NCBI GenBank assembly: GCA_007127425.1
Contig: SKZJ01000317.1
Coordinates: 1 to 8,909 of the forward strand
Direction: 5' to 3'
Source: Wenzhouxiangella sp.
GTDB taxonomy: Bacteria; Pseudomonadota; Gammaproteobacteria; Xanthomonadales; Wenzhouxiangellaceae
DNA length: 8,909 bases
Under the pieces are notes generated by a model. It had not been told where the DNA came from. It saw nothing but the letters and a program-made list of their open reading frames with translations, and did no database searches. Below, in pieces: positions 1-7,183 of this stretch. The first letter of the stretch is position 1, and every line of letters starts with the position of its first letter. Made by a program: the position numbers and the translations under genes.

Positions 1-77
1 AGTCGGAGAGCAGCGACGAACAGGACGCCGGCTCGGACGATTCGGATGATGATGAACAGCAGAAGGCGGAGGCTTAA
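1..77 (+). CDS. rpsF: 30S ribosomal protein S6, C-terminal end only (partial)
   Basis: Only the last 24 codons and the TAA stop (75-77) lie in the window; the 5' part is off the left edge. The visible peptide is a low-complexity acidic tail, about eleven Asp/Glu in 24 residues, rich in Ser and Gln and ending in KAEA. Proteobacterial S6 proteins commonly end in such a disordered acidic tail beyond the folded domain, and S6 normally stands directly before S18. The identification rests on this position (the stop is 3 bases before the rpsR start) together with the tail, because no folded-domain sequence is visible. S6 binds 16S rRNA as a heterodimer with S18 in the platform of the 30S subunit. 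The Shine-Dalgarno sequence of rpsR is embedded in its last codons, so the two are probably translationally coupled. Confidence 0.85.
   Translation, partial: SESSDEQDAGSDDSDDDEQQKAEA
68..72 (+). promoter_or_regulatory. Strong ribosome binding site of rpsR
   Basis: GGAGG lies inside the last codons of rpsF, 8 bases before the rpsR ATG at 81. It is the best Shine-Dalgarno match seen at any gene start in the window and supports the chosen rpsR start. Confidence 0.75.
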
Positions 78-80
78 GCA

Positions 81-305
81 ATGGCACGTTTCATGAGACG
101 ACGCAAGTACTGCCGCTTTACTGCGGAGGGCATCGAGGAGATCGATTACAAGGATATTGATCTGCTCAAGGATTTTGTCGGCGAGACCGGCAAGGTCGTG
201 CCCAGCCGCATTACCGGCACCAAGGCCAAGTACCAGCGCCAGCTGGCCACTGCGATCAAGCGCGCCCGTTATCTGGCGCTGCTGCCGTACACCGACAACC
301 ACTGA
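81..305 (+). CDS. rpsR: 30S ribosomal protein S18
   Basis: The 74-residue product matches bacterial S18 over its full length (E. coli 75 aa). It has the basic N-terminus [17 protein letters not shown], the central [12 protein letters not shown] segment, the [16 protein letters not shown] rRNA-binding core, and the [16 protein letters not shown]-terminus. S18 pairs with S6 on the 16S rRNA platform near the mRNA exit site. The start at 81 has a strong GGAGG 8 bases upstream. The gene sits 3 bases after the rpsF stop and 16 bases before rplI, as expected for a single ribosomal operon. The priB gene found between rpsF and rpsR in enteric bacteria is absent. The identification is essentially certain. 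Confidence 0.99.
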   Translation: MARFMRRRKYCRFTAEGIEEIDYKDIDLLKDFVGETGKVVPSRITGTKAKYQRQLATAIKRARYLALLPYTDNH

Positions 306-321
306 GGACCGGGGTGACGTG

Positions 322-777
322 ATGAAGCTGATTCTTCTTGAAAATATCTACAACCTCGGCGATCTGGGCGATACGGTCACCGTGCGCCCCGGATACGGTC
401 GCAATTTCCTGCTGCCGCGCGGCAAGGCCGTGCCGGCGACCAAGGCAAACATCGAGTCCTTCGAGGCCCGTCGTGAGGAATTGCAGCGCCAGGCACAGGA
501 CAAGCTGGCTGCAGCCGAAGCACGCCGCGAAGCCATCGAGGGCATCGACGAGGTGCTGTTCGCCGTGCCCGTCAGCCCGGAAGGGCGGCTTTACGGTTCG
601 ATCAATCCCAATGAGATCGCCGGCAAGCTCACCGAAATGGGCTTTTCCGTGGAGAAGGCCGAGGTCGACATGCCCGAAGGTCCGATTCGCGAGCCGGGCG
701 AGTTCACCATCGGGCTGATCTTGCACGCCGACGTGCAGACCGAGGTCAAGATCAGGGTCATCGCCGCAGAAAGCTGA
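322..777 (+). CDS. rplI: 50S ribosomal protein L9
   Basis: The product has 151 residues (E. coli L9 has 149). The N-terminal domain shows MKLILLENIYNLGDLGD, then the conserved RPGYGRNFLLPRGKAVPAT rRNA-binding stretch at about residues 22-40. A long charged helix (about 41-75, FEARREELQRQAQDKL...) links it to the C-terminal domain, which carries RLYGSINPNEIA. L9 binds 23S rRNA at the base of the L1 stalk and helps maintain reading frame. The same reading frame is open upstream back to an ATG at 157, but that stretch only overlaps rpsR in another frame. The start at 322 is preceded by GGGGTGA (311-317) and matches the family N-terminus exactly. It is the last gene of the operon, followed by a hairpin terminator. 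Confidence 0.99.
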   Translation: MKLILLENIYNLGDLGDTVTVRPGYGRNFLLPRGKAVPATKANIESFEARREELQRQAQDKLAAAEARREAIEGIDEVLFAVPVSPEGRLYGSINPNEIAGKLTEMGFSVEKAEVDMPEGPIREPGEFTIGLILHADVQTEVKIRVIAAES

Positions 778-829
778 TTCCTGCCAGCCGGAGCCCTGCG
801 TTCCGGCGACGATGACGTTTGACCGTTTG

Positions 830-863
830 AATCGGCCCGGGCCCTGCCCGGGCCGATTTCGTT
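830..863 (+). terminator. Intrinsic terminator after rplI
   Basis: A perfect 13-bp inverted repeat (830-842 paired with 846-858, core CGGCCCGGGC) with a 3-base CCT loop lies about 50 bases after the rplI stop. It is followed by TCGTT, a short and imperfect T-run. The very stable GC stem and the position at the end of the ribosomal operon favour termination; the weak T-tract makes efficiency uncertain. A smaller 6-bp hairpin (787-792 with 802-807) lies just upstream and may add to RNA 3' end structure. Confidence 0.75.
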
Positions 864-881
864 AAGAGTCGCCATCTTCAA

Positions 882-910
882 TAGCCAGCTCCCTTAATCT
901 GAGCTAAACT
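882..910 (+). promoter_or_regulatory. Possible sigma70-type promoter for dnaB
   Basis: TAGCCA (882-887, 4 of 6 to TTGACA) and TAAACT (905-910, 4 of 6 to TATAAT) are spaced by exactly 17 bases. They lie after the rplI terminator and about 45 bases before the dnaB start, in a stretch locally richer in A and T than its surroundings. The element matches are modest, so this is a suggestion from position and spacing, not a firm call. It implies a leader of roughly 40 bases. Confidence 0.35.
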
Positions 911-954
911 GAACGGCCGTCCCCTTCACGTATGCATCCCGGTATTGTCTGGAA

Positions 955-2328
955 GTGGCTGAACCAAGAATCTCGACACTGACCAACGTCAAGGCGCCGC
1001 CTCATTCCAACGAGGCCGAGCAGTCGCTGCTGGGCGCGCTGATGCTCTCGGCCAATGCCTTTGACAAGGTCGCTGACCAGATTGACGAGGCCGATTTCTA
1101 CCGTGAGACCCATCGCCTGATCTACCGGGCGATTTCCGAGCTGGGACAGCAGGCGCAGCCCTGCGACGCCATTACCGTGAACGAGTGGTTTTCTCGCCAC
1201 GGCATGCTCGACCGGGTCGACGCCGGCTCCTACTTGACCATGCTGGCCAACGAGACGCCGGGCCCGGCCAACGTGGTCGGCTACGCGCAGATCATTCGTG
1301 AAAAGTCCATTCTGCGTCAGCTCATCGAGATCGGTACCGACATTGCCGACACGGCACTGAGTACCGCTGGGCGCAGCAGCAAGGAAGTGCTTGAGGAAGC
1401 GGAGCAGCGCATCTACGCCATCGCCGATCAGGGCGCCCACCGGACTTCGGGCTACGTGACGATTCAGCAGGTCATGGCAGAAGCCATGAACGTGCTCAAC
1501 GACTTGCAGGAGAACGAGGGCGAGCTGACCGGTGTGCCGACCGGATTTACCGACCTCGATGGACACACCTCGGGCTTGCAGAAGACCGACCTGATCATCG
1601 TCGCCGGCCGGCCGTCCATGGGCAAGACCAGTTTTGCGATGAATATCGCCGAGCGTGCCGCCATTCGCTACAAGGTCCCGGTGGCCATCTTCTCGATGGA
1701 AATGTCGGACGTGCAGTTGGTCATGCGCCTGTTTTCCTCGCTCGGCCAGATCGATCAGAACCGCTTGCGCTCCGGCAAGCTCGAGGGTCATGACTGGGTC
1801 AACCTGCGCTCGGCGATGAGTATGCTCAAGGGGGCCGGCATCTTTATCGACCAGACACCGTCGCTTTCGCCTACCGATCTGCGCGCGCGCGCGCGGCGCA
1901 TGAAACGCGAACACAATATCGGCCTGATCGTGGTCGACTACCTGCAGTTGATGAAGGCTCCGGGAGCGTCGGAGAACCGCACCAACGAAATCAGCGAGAT
2001 TTCGCGCAGTCTCAAGGCGCTGGCCAAGGAACTCGATCTGCCGGTGATCGCGCTGTCGCAGCTCAACCGCGCGCTTGAGCAACGCCCCGACAAGCGCCCC
2101 AAGATGGCCGACCTGCGCGAATCCGGCGCCATCGAGCAGGATGCCGACCTGATCCTGTTCATTTATCGCGACGAGGTCTACAACGAGGACTCGCCGGACA
2201 AGGGCAAGGCCGAGATCATCATCGGCAAGCACCGCAATGGCGCCACCGGCAAGGTCGACCTGGCCTTCCAGGGCGAGTACGTGAGGTTCCGGGATTTCAC
2301 CTACGATCACTACAGCCAGGATGACTGA
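955..2328 (+). CDS. dnaB: Replicative DNA helicase DnaB
   Basis: The 457-residue protein (E. coli 471) is the hexameric 5'-3' helicase that unwinds DNA at the replication fork and recruits primase. The N-terminal domain starts with PPHSNEAEQSLLGALML at about residue 16. A linker leads to the RecA-like ATPase domain. Walker A is GRPSMGKT at residues 218-225 (Lys224), the Walker B region is VVDYLQLM with Asp328, then SLKALAKELDLPVIALSQLNR, DLRESGAIEQDAD and IIIGKHRNGATG. No intein interrupts the motifs. The start is chosen as GTG 955: the frame is closed by TGA at 908-910, CTG 949 is the only other near-start codon upstream, and no ATG occurs in frame before the conserved domain. Only GGAA abuts the GTG, so the Shine-Dalgarno is poor. 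It probably has its own promoter and is followed by alr, an adjacency also seen in E. coli. Confidence 0.98.
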   Translation: MAEPRISTLTNVKAPPHSNEAEQSLLGALMLSANAFDKVADQIDEADFYRETHRLIYRAISELGQQAQPCDAITVNEWFSRHGMLDRVDAGSYLTMLANETPGPANVVGYAQIIREKSILRQLIEIGTDIADTALSTAGRSSKEVLEEAEQRIYAIADQGAHRTSGYVTIQQVMAEAMNVLNDLQENEGELTGVPTGFTDLDGHTSGLQKTDLIIVAGRPSMGKTSFAMNIAERAAIRYKVPVAIFSMEMSDVQLVMRLFSSLGQIDQNRLRSGKLEGHDWVNLRSAMSMLKGAGIFIDQTPSLSPTDLRARARRMKREHNIGLIVVDYLQLMKAPGASENRTNEISEISRSLKALAKELDLPVIALSQLNRALEQRPDKRPKMADLRESGAIEQDADLILFIYRDEVYNEDSPDKGKAEIIIGKHRNGATGKVDLAFQGEYVRFRDFTYDHYSQDD

Positions 2329-2330
2329 TT

Positions 2331-2347
2331 CCGGGCCGTCGGCCCGG
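2331..2347 (+). other. Small perfect hairpin between dnaB and alr
   Basis: CCGGGCC (2331-2337) and GGCCCGG (2341-2347) form a 7-bp all-GC stem with a 3-base GTC loop. It starts 2 bases after the dnaB stop and ends 10 bases before the alr ATG. No T-run follows, so it is not a convincing terminator. It occupies the stretch where the alr ribosome binding site would lie and could stabilise the dnaB mRNA end or limit alr initiation. Function is inferred only from position. Confidence 0.5.
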
Positions 2348-2357
2348 TAACCCCGCC

Positions 2358-3452
2358 ATGGCGCGCAACACCATTGCCCGCATCCATCCCGATGCCGTCG
2401 CCCATAATCTCCGCCGGGTACGCGAGAACGCACCCGGTGCCCGCGTGATGGCCGTGGTGAAGGCCGATGCCTACGGACACCGCATCGATCTGTGCCTGCC
2501 GGCGCTCGCCGGTGCCGATATGCTGGCCGTGGCGACCATCGAGGAAGCACGCGCCATACGGCGCCTGGGCAATGGCTTGCCGGTGTTGTTGCTCGAAGGG
2601 GTCACCGATTCGGGCGATCTCGCCGTTGCCGCGGAACTGGGGCTCGAGCTGACCGTGCATCATCGCCAGCAGGTGGAGGCACTGGCTCATTTCGGGCACC
2701 CGGTCACGCCCCGGGTCTGGCTGAAGATCGACTCCGGCATGCATCGACTGGGCGTGGAGGCGGCCGAGGTGGCGGAGCTGCACGCTCGCCTGCTCGAGTT
2801 GCCCGGGGTGACGCGGGTCAACCTGATGAGCCACCTGGCTTGTGCCGAACAACCCGATCATCCGCTCAACGCCCGGCAGCTGGGCCGTTTCGACGAGGCC
2901 GTATCGGGTCTCGACGGTGAACACTGCCTGGCCAATTCTGCTGCAATCTTCAACTGGCCGGCGATCCATCGCGACTGGGTACGTGCCGGGATCGTGCTGT
3001 ATGGAATTTCGCCGATGGATGTCGGTAGCGGCAACGATCTCGGATTGCAACCGGCGATGACACTGACCTCGGAGTTGCTGGCCGTCAATCGTGTGCCGGC
3101 CGGAGAATGCGTCGGGTACGGTGGCCGTTTCGTTGCCCCCGAGGACATGCTGATCGGCGTGGCGGCAATCGGTTACGGCGACGGCTATCCGCGTTCCATT
3201 GCCGACGGCGCGCCGGTGCTGGTCAACGGTCAGCGTTGCCGGTTGGCCGGGCGAGTGTCGATGGACATGATTACCATCGATCTGTCGGAGTGCCCGGAAG
3301 CGAAAATCGGCGATCCGGTGGTGTTGTGGGGCAAAGGACTGCCGGTCGAGGCAGTGGCACGTTCGGCCGGCACCATTCCCTACGAACTGGTCTGCCGAAT
3401 CACCCGACGCGTGCGCTACCGGGCCCAGCCGGCGCAACGGGCAGGAGACTAG
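2358..3452 (+). CDS. alr: Alanine racemase (PLP-dependent)
   Basis: The 364-residue enzyme interconverts L- and D-alanine, supplying D-Ala for peptidoglycan. The N-terminal TIM barrel carries the PLP lysine in [10 protein letters not shown] (Lys35). The conserved [11 protein letters not shown] segment follows, with Lys123 (equivalent to the carbamylated lysine of the family) and Arg130. Further on are the conserved [13 protein letters not shown], then the second catalytic residue in VGYGGRF (Tyr254), GYGDGYPR, and [10 protein letters not shown] in the C-terminal beta domain. Both catalytic residues are present, so it should be active. One deviation is Arg42 after KADAYGH where most family members have Gly. 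ATG 2358 gives the family-length N-terminus but has no evident Shine-Dalgarno; the hairpin after dnaB lies just upstream. Whether it is the biosynthetic (alr) or catabolic (dadX) paralogue is judged from the dnaB-alr adjacency. Confidence 0.96.
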   Translation: MARNTIARIHPDAVAHNLRRVRENAPGARVMAVVKADAYGHRIDLCLPALAGADMLAVATIEEARAIRRLGNGLPVLLLEGVTDSGDLAVAAELGLELTVHHRQQVEALAHFGHPVTPRVWLKIDSGMHRLGVEAAEVAELHARLLELPGVTRVNLMSHLACAEQPDHPLNARQLGRFDEAVSGLDGEHCLANSAAIFNWPAIHRDWVRAGIVLYGISPMDVGSGNDLGLQPAMTLTSELLAVNRVPAGECVGYGGRFVAPEDMLIGVAAIGYGDGYPRSIADGAPVLVNGQRCRLAGRVSMDMITIDLSECPEAKIGDPVVLWGKGLPVEAVARSAGTIPYELVCRITRRVRYRAQPAQRAGD

Positions 3453-3508
3453 TCGCGTGGCCCGGTAGTAAGGTAAACTGGCTGGTCTTTCAATCGGTTC
3501 AGGCATAC

Positions 3509-4852
3509 ATGGCGGGCAAGCTTTACATCCAGACCCACGGCTGTCAGATGAACGAGTACGATTCGGAAAAAATGGCCGACGTACTGGCGCATTCGCACGG
3601 CCTGGAACTGACCGATCGGCCCGAGGATGCCGATGTCATCCTGGTCAATACCTGCTCGATCCGCGAGAAGGCCCAGGAGAAAGTGTTCTCGCAGCTTGGT
3701 CGCTGGCGCCCTCTCAAGGAGGCGCGGCCCGAGGTGGTCATCGGCGTGGCCGGCTGCGTGGCCAGCCAGGAAGGCGAGGGCATCGTGCGTCGGGCGCCGT
3801 TCGTCGACATGGTGTTCGGCCCGCAGACCATTCACCGGCTACCGAAACTGCTGGAGCAGGCGCGCGGCGGCAGCGGTTCGGCCATCGATATCAGCTTTCC
3901 CGAGATCGAGAAGTTCGATCACCTGCCGAGCCCCGGCGCGCGTGGTGCCACTGCCTTCGTTTCCATCATGGAAGGTTGCTCCAAGTACTGCTCCTTCTGT
4001 GTGGTGCCCTATACGCGTGGCGAAGAAGTCAGCCGGCCGCTCGATGACGTCATCGCCGAAGTCGCCTCACTGGCCGGGCAGGGCGTGTGCGAAATCAACC
4101 TGCTGGGCCAGAATGTCAACGCCTACCGCGGGCCGATGCACGACGGCGGCACGGCCGACCTGGCCCTGCTGATCCGCTACGTCTCGCATATCGAGGGCGT
4201 CGAGCGCATCCGTTTCACCACATCCCATCCGGTCGAGTTCTCCGATAGTCTGATCGAGGTTTTCGGCGAGGTGCCGCAACTGGTCGACTACCTGCACCTG
4301 CCGGTACAGTCCGGTTCGGACCGCGTGCTGTCGCTGATGAAACGCGGGCATACCATTCTCGAGTACAAGCAGAAGATCCGCCGGCTGCGCAAGGTCCGGC
4401 CGGATATTGCTCTCAGTTCGGACTTCATCGTCGGCTTCCCCGGTGAGACCGAACACGATTTTCAGCAGACGCTGGACCTGGTGCGTGAACTGGAATTTGA
4501 CCAGAGCTTCAGTTTCATCTACTCGGCACGGCCCGGTACACCGGCGGCCTCTTTCCCGGACAACGTCTCGCTGGAAGAGAAGAAGGATCGACTCCAGCGA
4601 TTGCAGGATCAGCTCAGCCGGCAGGCGAAAGCTTACTCCGAGGCGATGGTCGGCACCACCCAGCGCGTGGTGGTCGAGGGGGCAAGCAAGAAGGACAGTG
4701 GCGAACTGGCCGGCCGCACCGAGAACAACCGGGTGGTCAATTTTCCCGGGCCGCCCGAATTGATCGGTCGCATGACCGAGGTCACGATTACCGCGGCCCT
4801 GGCCAATTCCCTGCGTGGGCGTCTTGTTGCCTCCGAAACGGCGGCGGCCTGA
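3509..4852 (+). CDS. miaB: tRNA-2-methylthio-N6-isopentenyladenosine-37 synthase MiaB
   Basis: The radical-SAM methylthiotransferase converts i6A37 to ms2i6A37 in tRNAs reading UNN codons. The protein has 447 residues (E. coli 474; the tail is shorter). The N-terminal domain holds the three ligands of the auxiliary Fe-S cluster: Cys12 ([11 protein letters not shown]), Cys49 ([14 protein letters not shown]) and Cys83 ([10 protein letters not shown]). The radical SAM motif is [16 protein letters not shown] (Cys157, Cys161, Cys164). [17 protein letters not shown] and [10 protein letters not shown] follow, then a C-terminal TRAM domain with [13 protein letters not shown]. The frame is open much further upstream inside alr, but ATG 3509 matches the family N-terminus. 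The 56-base gap after alr contains TAAACT at 3474-3479, a possible -10 without a recognisable -35. The TGA abuts the phoH ATG. Confidence 0.98.
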   Translation: MAGKLYIQTHGCQMNEYDSEKMADVLAHSHGLELTDRPEDADVILVNTCSIREKAQEKVFSQLGRWRPLKEARPEVVIGVAGCVASQEGEGIVRRAPFVDMVFGPQTIHRLPKLLEQARGGSGSAIDISFPEIEKFDHLPSPGARGATAFVSIMEGCSKYCSFCVVPYTRGEEVSRPLDDVIAEVASLAGQGVCEINLLGQNVNAYRGPMHDGGTADLALLIRYVSHIEGVERIRFTTSHPVEFSDSLIEVFGEVPQLVDYLHLPVQSGSDRVLSLMKRGHTILEYKQKIRRLRKVRPDIALSSDFIVGFPGETEHDFQQTLDLVRELEFDQSFSFIYSARPGTPAASFPDNVSLEEKKDRLQRLQDQLSRQAKAYSEAMVGTTQRVVVEGASKKDSGELAGRTENNRVVNFPGPPELIGRMTEVTITAALANSLRGRLVASETAAA

Positions 4853-4877
4853 ATGAGCACTGCTTCCGAAACGGCGG
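4828..4877 (+). repeat. Short direct repeat straddling the miaB-phoH junction
   Basis: Two 17-base copies (4828-4844 and 4861-4877) differ at one position; both contain TCCGAAACGGCGG. They are offset by 33 bases, so they encode the same ASETA peptide at the end of MiaB and at the beginning of PhoH, which share a reading frame across the single TGA. The pair may be a small ancestral tandem duplication. Confidence 0.6.
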
Positions 4878-5818
4878 TCACGCTGGAACTCGAGCCGGTA
4901 GACAACGAACGCCTGGCCAATCTCTGCGGTCATCTCGACGATCACTTGCGCCTGATCGAGCGGCGGCTGGGGGTCTCGATCGCTGCACGCGGCAACCTGT
5001 TCAGCGTTGAGGGCGAGGCCGATGCCACCCAGGCGGCGCGGCGCGTATTGCGTCAGCTCTACCGCCAGGCCGAGTCCGAGGTGCTGACCCCGGCCACGGT
5101 CAACCTGCACTTGCAGCAATCGGGACTGGACGAGCCGGAAACCGAGGAGATCGAGGTCGGTATCCGTACCCGGCGCGGCATGATTCGCGGGCGCGGTCCC
5201 AACCAGCGTCGCTATATCCAGCGTATCTCCGATTGCGACGTCAGTTTCGGGGTCGGGCCGGCCGGCACCGGCAAGACCTTCCTGGCGGTAGCCTGCGCGG
5301 TCGATGCACTGGAGTCCGACCGGGTGCAACGCATCGTGCTGGTGCGCCCGGCTGTCGAGGCCGGCGAACGGCTGGGCTTCCTGCCCGGCGATCTCGCCCA
5401 GAAGGTCGATCCCTACCTGCGCCCGCTGCATGACGCGCTCTACGAGATGCTGGGCTTTGAGCGCGCGGCACGGCTGACCGAACGCAATGTCATCGAAGTG
5501 GCCCCGCTGGCCTACATGCGCGGGCGTACGCTCAATGATGCCTTTGTCATCCTGGACGAGGCCCAGAACACGACTTCCGAGCAGATGAAGATGTTCCTGA
5601 CTCGCATCGGTTTCGGCTCCAAGGCGGTGATTACCGGCGACATGACCCAGATCGATCTCCCGCCCAAGGTCACCTCCGGTCTTCGGCAGGCCATCGAATT
5701 GCTCAAGGATGTCGAAGGCGTGAGCCAGACCTTCTTCGATGCCCGCGACGTGGTGCGCCATCCCATTGTCCGGCGCATCGTCGAGGCCTACGAACGGGCC
5801 GATGAACGCAGCCGCTGA
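4853..5818 (+). CDS. ybeZ: PhoH-family ATPase YbeZ
   Basis: The 321-residue cytoplasmic protein (E. coli YbeZ 346) has an N-terminal KH-like region (about residues 14-75) and a P-loop PhoH domain. Walker A is GPAGTGKT at residues 135-142 (Lys141) and Walker B is [11 protein letters not shown] with Asp235-Glu236. Other family signatures are [17 protein letters not shown] and [12 protein letters not shown]. PhoH proteins are ATPases with RNA-helicase-like features, and YbeZ is a reported partner of YbeY in rRNA processing. ATG 4853 directly follows the miaB TGA with no clear Shine-Dalgarno, so termination-reinitiation coupling is likely. The last 17 bases overlap the start of ybeY, which agrees with a functional pair. 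The name phoH is also used for this gene; the physiological substrate is not settled. Confidence 0.96.
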   Translation: MSTASETAVTLELEPVDNERLANLCGHLDDHLRLIERRLGVSIAARGNLFSVEGEADATQAARRVLRQLYRQAESEVLTPATVNLHLQQSGLDEPETEEIEVGIRTRRGMIRGRGPNQRRYIQRISDCDVSFGVGPAGTGKTFLAVACAVDALESDRVQRIVLVRPAVEAGERLGFLPGDLAQKVDPYLRPLHDALYEMLGFERAARLTERNVIEVAPLAYMRGRTLNDAFVILDEAQNTTSEQMKMFLTRIGFGSKAVITGDMTQIDLPPKVTSGLRQAIELLKDVEGVSQTFFDARDVVRHPIVRRIVEAYERADERSR

Positions 5819-6281
5819 AGCCGAACTGGAGCGGCTGGTTGTCCAGCGTGCCTGCGAGTGCGAAGATCTGCCGACCGACGAGCAAATCGCGCGGTGGGTG
5901 AACGTGGCGCTTGCGGATCATCCCCGGGCGGCGCTGGTCGTGCGACTGGTCGACGAGAAAGAGGGGCGTGAACTCAACCGAATGTGGCGCCAGCGTGACT
6001 ACCCAACCAATGTCCTCAGTTTTCCAGCCAGCCTGCCGGAGGGGACGGGGCTGCAGTTTCTCGGCGATATCGTGCTTTGCGCACCGGTCATCGCGCGTGA
6101 GGCAGAAGGGCAGGGCAAATTGCCCGAGTGGCACTGGGCGCACCTGGTCATTCATGGCAGCTTGCATCTGCTCGGCTTCGACCATATGTCAGCCCATCAG
6201 GCGGAGCAGATGGAGTCGCGCGAGATCGAATTGCTGGCTACACTGGGTATCGCTGATCCCTACGACATCAATGAAGACTGA
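5802..6281 (+). CDS. ybeY: Endoribonuclease/rRNA maturation factor YbeY
   Basis: The 159-residue single-domain metalloprotein (E. coli 155) takes part in 16S rRNA 3' end maturation and 70S ribosome quality control. The zinc-binding signature HGSLHLLGFDH provides His118, His122 and His128. Upstream is the conserved ELNRMWRQRDYPTNVLSFP segment, followed by LGDIVLC. The frame is also open to an ATG at 5739, but that would add 21 unconserved residues inside phoH. ATG 5802 gives family length and overlaps the phoH end by 17 bases, suggesting coupled translation of YbeZ and YbeY. The C-terminus ends in a short acidic INED. Confidence 0.97.
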   Translation: MNAAAEAELERLVVQRACECEDLPTDEQIARWVNVALADHPRAALVVRLVDEKEGRELNRMWRQRDYPTNVLSFPASLPEGTGLQFLGDIVLCAPVIAREAEGQGKLPEWHWAHLVIHGSLHLLGFDHMSAHQAEQMESREIELLATLGIADPYDINED

Positions 6282-6341
6282 TTCCTGTTTCATATGCGTG
6301 CCTGACGGCATCAATGTTCGCCGCAAACGCACCGAGAGTTC

Positions 6342-7181
6342 ATGAACGACGACATACCGGACAGTAGTAATTCCTCCTCCCGCGGATGGCTGGAGCGCCT
6401 GAGCCGTGCATTCGGTGGCGAGCCGCGCAATCGGGAAGATTTACTCGAACTGCTGCGCGCTGTGGCCGAGCAGGGCCTCATAGAAGCCGATACCCTGGCC
6501 ATGCTCGAAGGGGCGCTGGAAGTGGATGAGTTGCAAGTGCGCGACGTGATGATCCCGCGCTCGCACATGATGGTCATCCCGGGCGGCTCGTCACTGACCG
6601 ACATTCTGCCGATCATCATCGAATCCGGGCATTCCCGGTTTCCGGTGGTTGGCGAGGACCGTGACGAGGTCAACGGCATTCTGTTGGCCAAGGACCTGCT
6701 CAAGCTGGTGGCCAACGGAGACGATGTCGAACTGTCGGATCTTGTGCGCCCCCCGGTCATCATCCCCGAGTCCAAGCGCCTGAACGTGCTGCTGCGGGAG
6801 TTCCGTGTCAGCAAGAATCATATGGCGATCGTTGTCGATGAGTACGGCGGCGTGTCCGGGCTGATCACCATCGAGGACGTGCTCGAGGAAATCGTCGGCG
6901 ACATCGACGACGAGCACGACGCCGATGCCATGGCCGATGTCCAGCGCTTGGAGCAGGGCAAGTACCTGGTCCAGGCGCTGACGCCAATCGACGATTTCAA
7001 CGAATCTCTGGACACCGACTACAGCGATGACGAGTACGACACCATCGGTGGCCTGGTCGTTGCCGAGTTCGGTCGCCTGCCCGAGGCGGGGGAGTCGGTA
7101 GAGATCGGCGACTGGACTTTCGTCGTCGCCAGCGCCGACGATCGCCGCCTGCACGCGATGGAAGTGTTCCGAACGCAGTAA
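6342..7181 (+). CDS. corC: CorC/YbeX family CBS-domain protein
   Basis: The 279-residue protein (E. coli CorC/YbeX 292) starts with a Ser- and Asp-rich segment and a helical GEPRNREDLLELL region. A pair of CBS domains follows: RDVMIPRS at residues 67-74, SGHSRFPVV near 95-103, and DEYGGVSGLITIEDVLEEIVGDIDDE spanning 166-191. The C-terminal CorC_HlyC domain (about 205-278) includes YDTIGGLVVAEFGRLPEAGE. CBS pairs bind adenine nucleotides. The protein was first linked to Mg/Co efflux with CorA, and more recent work ties YbeX to ribosome or RNA metabolism, which suits its neighbours. There are no membrane segments. ATG 6342 lies 60 bases after the ybeY stop with only a weak GAGAG upstream. The stop is 2 bases from the stop of the opposite-strand hydrolase gene. 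Confidence 0.95.
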   Translation: MNDDIPDSSNSSSRGWLERLSRAFGGEPRNREDLLELLRAVAEQGLIEADTLAMLEGALEVDELQVRDVMIPRSHMMVIPGGSSLTDILPIIIESGHSRFPVVGEDRDEVNGILLAKDLLKLVANGDDVELSDLVRPPVIIPESKRLNVLLREFRVSKNHMAIVVDEYGGVSGLITIEDVLEEIVGDIDDEHDADAMADVQRLEQGKYLVQALTPIDDFNESLDTDYSDDEYDTIGGLVVAEFGRLPEAGESVEIGDWTFVVASADDRRLHAMEVFRTQ

Positions 7182-7183
7182 GG

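Noticed and set aside
904..2550. A 548-codon open frame on the minus strand opposite dnaB
   Set aside because: It lies antisense to a fully recognisable DnaB; GC-rich third positions keep this antisense frame free of stops. The translation shows no known domain.
3474..3479. TAAACT before miaB as a promoter -10
   Set aside because: No acceptable -35 at 16-19 bases upstream; the hexamer alone is not enough for a separate call.
2310..3506. A 398-codon minus-strand open frame opposite alr
   Set aside because: Antisense shadow of alanine racemase, which has intact catalytic residues and family length.
3107..3508. Upstream extension of the miaB frame into alr
   Set aside because: The extra residues are arginine- and glycine-rich out-of-frame alr sequence; MiaB homologues start at the [13 protein letters not shown] equivalent.
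4067..5761. A 564-codon minus-strand open frame opposite miaB and phoH
   Set aside because: It crosses two well-conserved plus-strand genes, shows no recognisable motif, and looks like a codon-bias shadow.
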